Assembly: GCA_035294145.1 (NCBI GenBank)
Contig: DATGLL010000032.1
Location: 1-6,522, forward strand
DNA length: 6,522 bases
Direction of reading: 5' to 3'
Origin: CADDZO01 sp035294145
Lineage (GTDB): Bacteria > Chloroflexota > Dormibacteria > Dormibacterales > Dormibacteraceae
Positions 6,223 to 6,522 of this stretch are shown one piece after another (the first letter of the stretch is position 1; each line of letters starts with the position of its first letter). A program made the translations under genes and the position numbers. The notes beneath the pieces were generated by a model. It worked only from the letters and a program-made list of their open reading frames with translations. It was not told the DNA's origin and searched no databases.

Positions 6223-6522
6223 GTGAGCTGCCGCCGTATCTCTGCGCCATCGTCGGCTCCCCTGAGCTTGGAGCAGTGGGCGCGCGAGCAGGGCCTCCAC
6301 CCCGTGACCGCCTCCCGCGGGGTCCGGTCGGGCAAGCCTCTCGTCCCGGCCTGGCAGGTTGGGGCCTGATCCTGGGGGAAGCGCCGGCGCGCTCCCCGTC
6401 CGGCGCGACGCCGGGTCCGCCCGCTGCCGATCAGCGTGCCGACGTGGATCGGCGGGGAGCGTGGGTCACCGCCTGGGCGGCCGAGCAACCGCTTGCGGTG
6501 GGGTGGGTGGGGAGCGAGACTG
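6223..6522 (+). pseudogene. Decayed IS607-family serine recombinase (tnpA remnant), cut by the window edge
   Basis: Two frames together spell an IS607-type resolvase. Frame 1 (GTG at 6223 to TGA at 6367-6369) contains LSLEQWAREQGLHPVTAS, then VRSGKPLVPAWQVG, matching the family's N-terminal MerR-like helix-turn-helix (MxLxEWAxxQGVHPxTAYRWFxxGxLPVPA). The next frame, from 6363 to the edge, continues with GLILGEAP, ADQRADVDRRG and VTAWAAEQPLAVG, which correspond to the start of the catalytic domain. A single lost base in the expected VGRLIL codons at about 6363-6366 explains the shift. The YARVSS block with the nucleophilic serine is unrecognisable (PGPPA in its place), and HTH residues expected as Tyr, Trp and Phe are Ser, Gly and Val. 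The gene is therefore dead. An IS607 element normally has tnpB next, which would lie right of the window. The family pattern is from memory. Confidence 0.75.

Noticed and set aside
6223..6522. An intact small gene after the regulator
   Set aside because: The first frame stops at 6367-6369, and the homology resumes in another frame with the catalytic block destroyed, so a pseudogene explains it better.

Overview
The window is GC-rich DNA in which nearly every base belongs to tightly packed genes on the + strand. The GC-rich third codon positions, GTG starts, an apparently leaderless first gene and the TetR regulator all suggest a high-GC Gram-positive bacterium (actinobacterium). No rRNA, tRNA or other marker gene is present to fix the genus.

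Layout. Positions 1-258 hold no gene I can support, only a pair of 9-bp direct repeats at the extreme left edge (possibly the end of an insertion sequence). At 259-287 there is a well-formed promoter (TTGAAT, 17 bp, TAAAAT) whose spacer contains a perfect 12-bp palindrome, a likely repressor operator. Five genes follow in one direction: a class-III PLP aminotransferase of the glutamate-1-semialdehyde aminomutase type (296-1594), an N,N-dimethylformamidase large-subunit-like amidohydrolase (1621-3867), an L-fuculose-phosphate-aldolase-like class II aldolase (3864-4499), a PfkB/ribokinase-family kinase (4514-5491) and a TetR-family regulator (5565-6200). The gaps are 26 bp, a 4-bp overlap, 14 bp and 73 bp, so this reads as a single operon ending in its own regulator. 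From about 6223 to the right edge lies a decayed, frameshifted IS607-family serine recombinase.

How the genes may work together. The enzymes look catabolic. One coherent but unproven scheme is hydrolysis of an N-acyl (amide) compound by the dimethylformamidase-like iron enzyme, removal of the freed amine by the aminotransferase, phosphorylation of the resulting hydroxy-carbonyl compound by the PfkB kinase, and retro-aldol cleavage of the phosphorylated product by the zinc aldolase. The TetR protein would repress the operon through the palindrome inside the core promoter and release it when a pathway compound binds. I do not recognise this four-enzyme combination as a characterised pathway. 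No transporter, isomerase or dimethylformamidase small subunit is encoded in the window.
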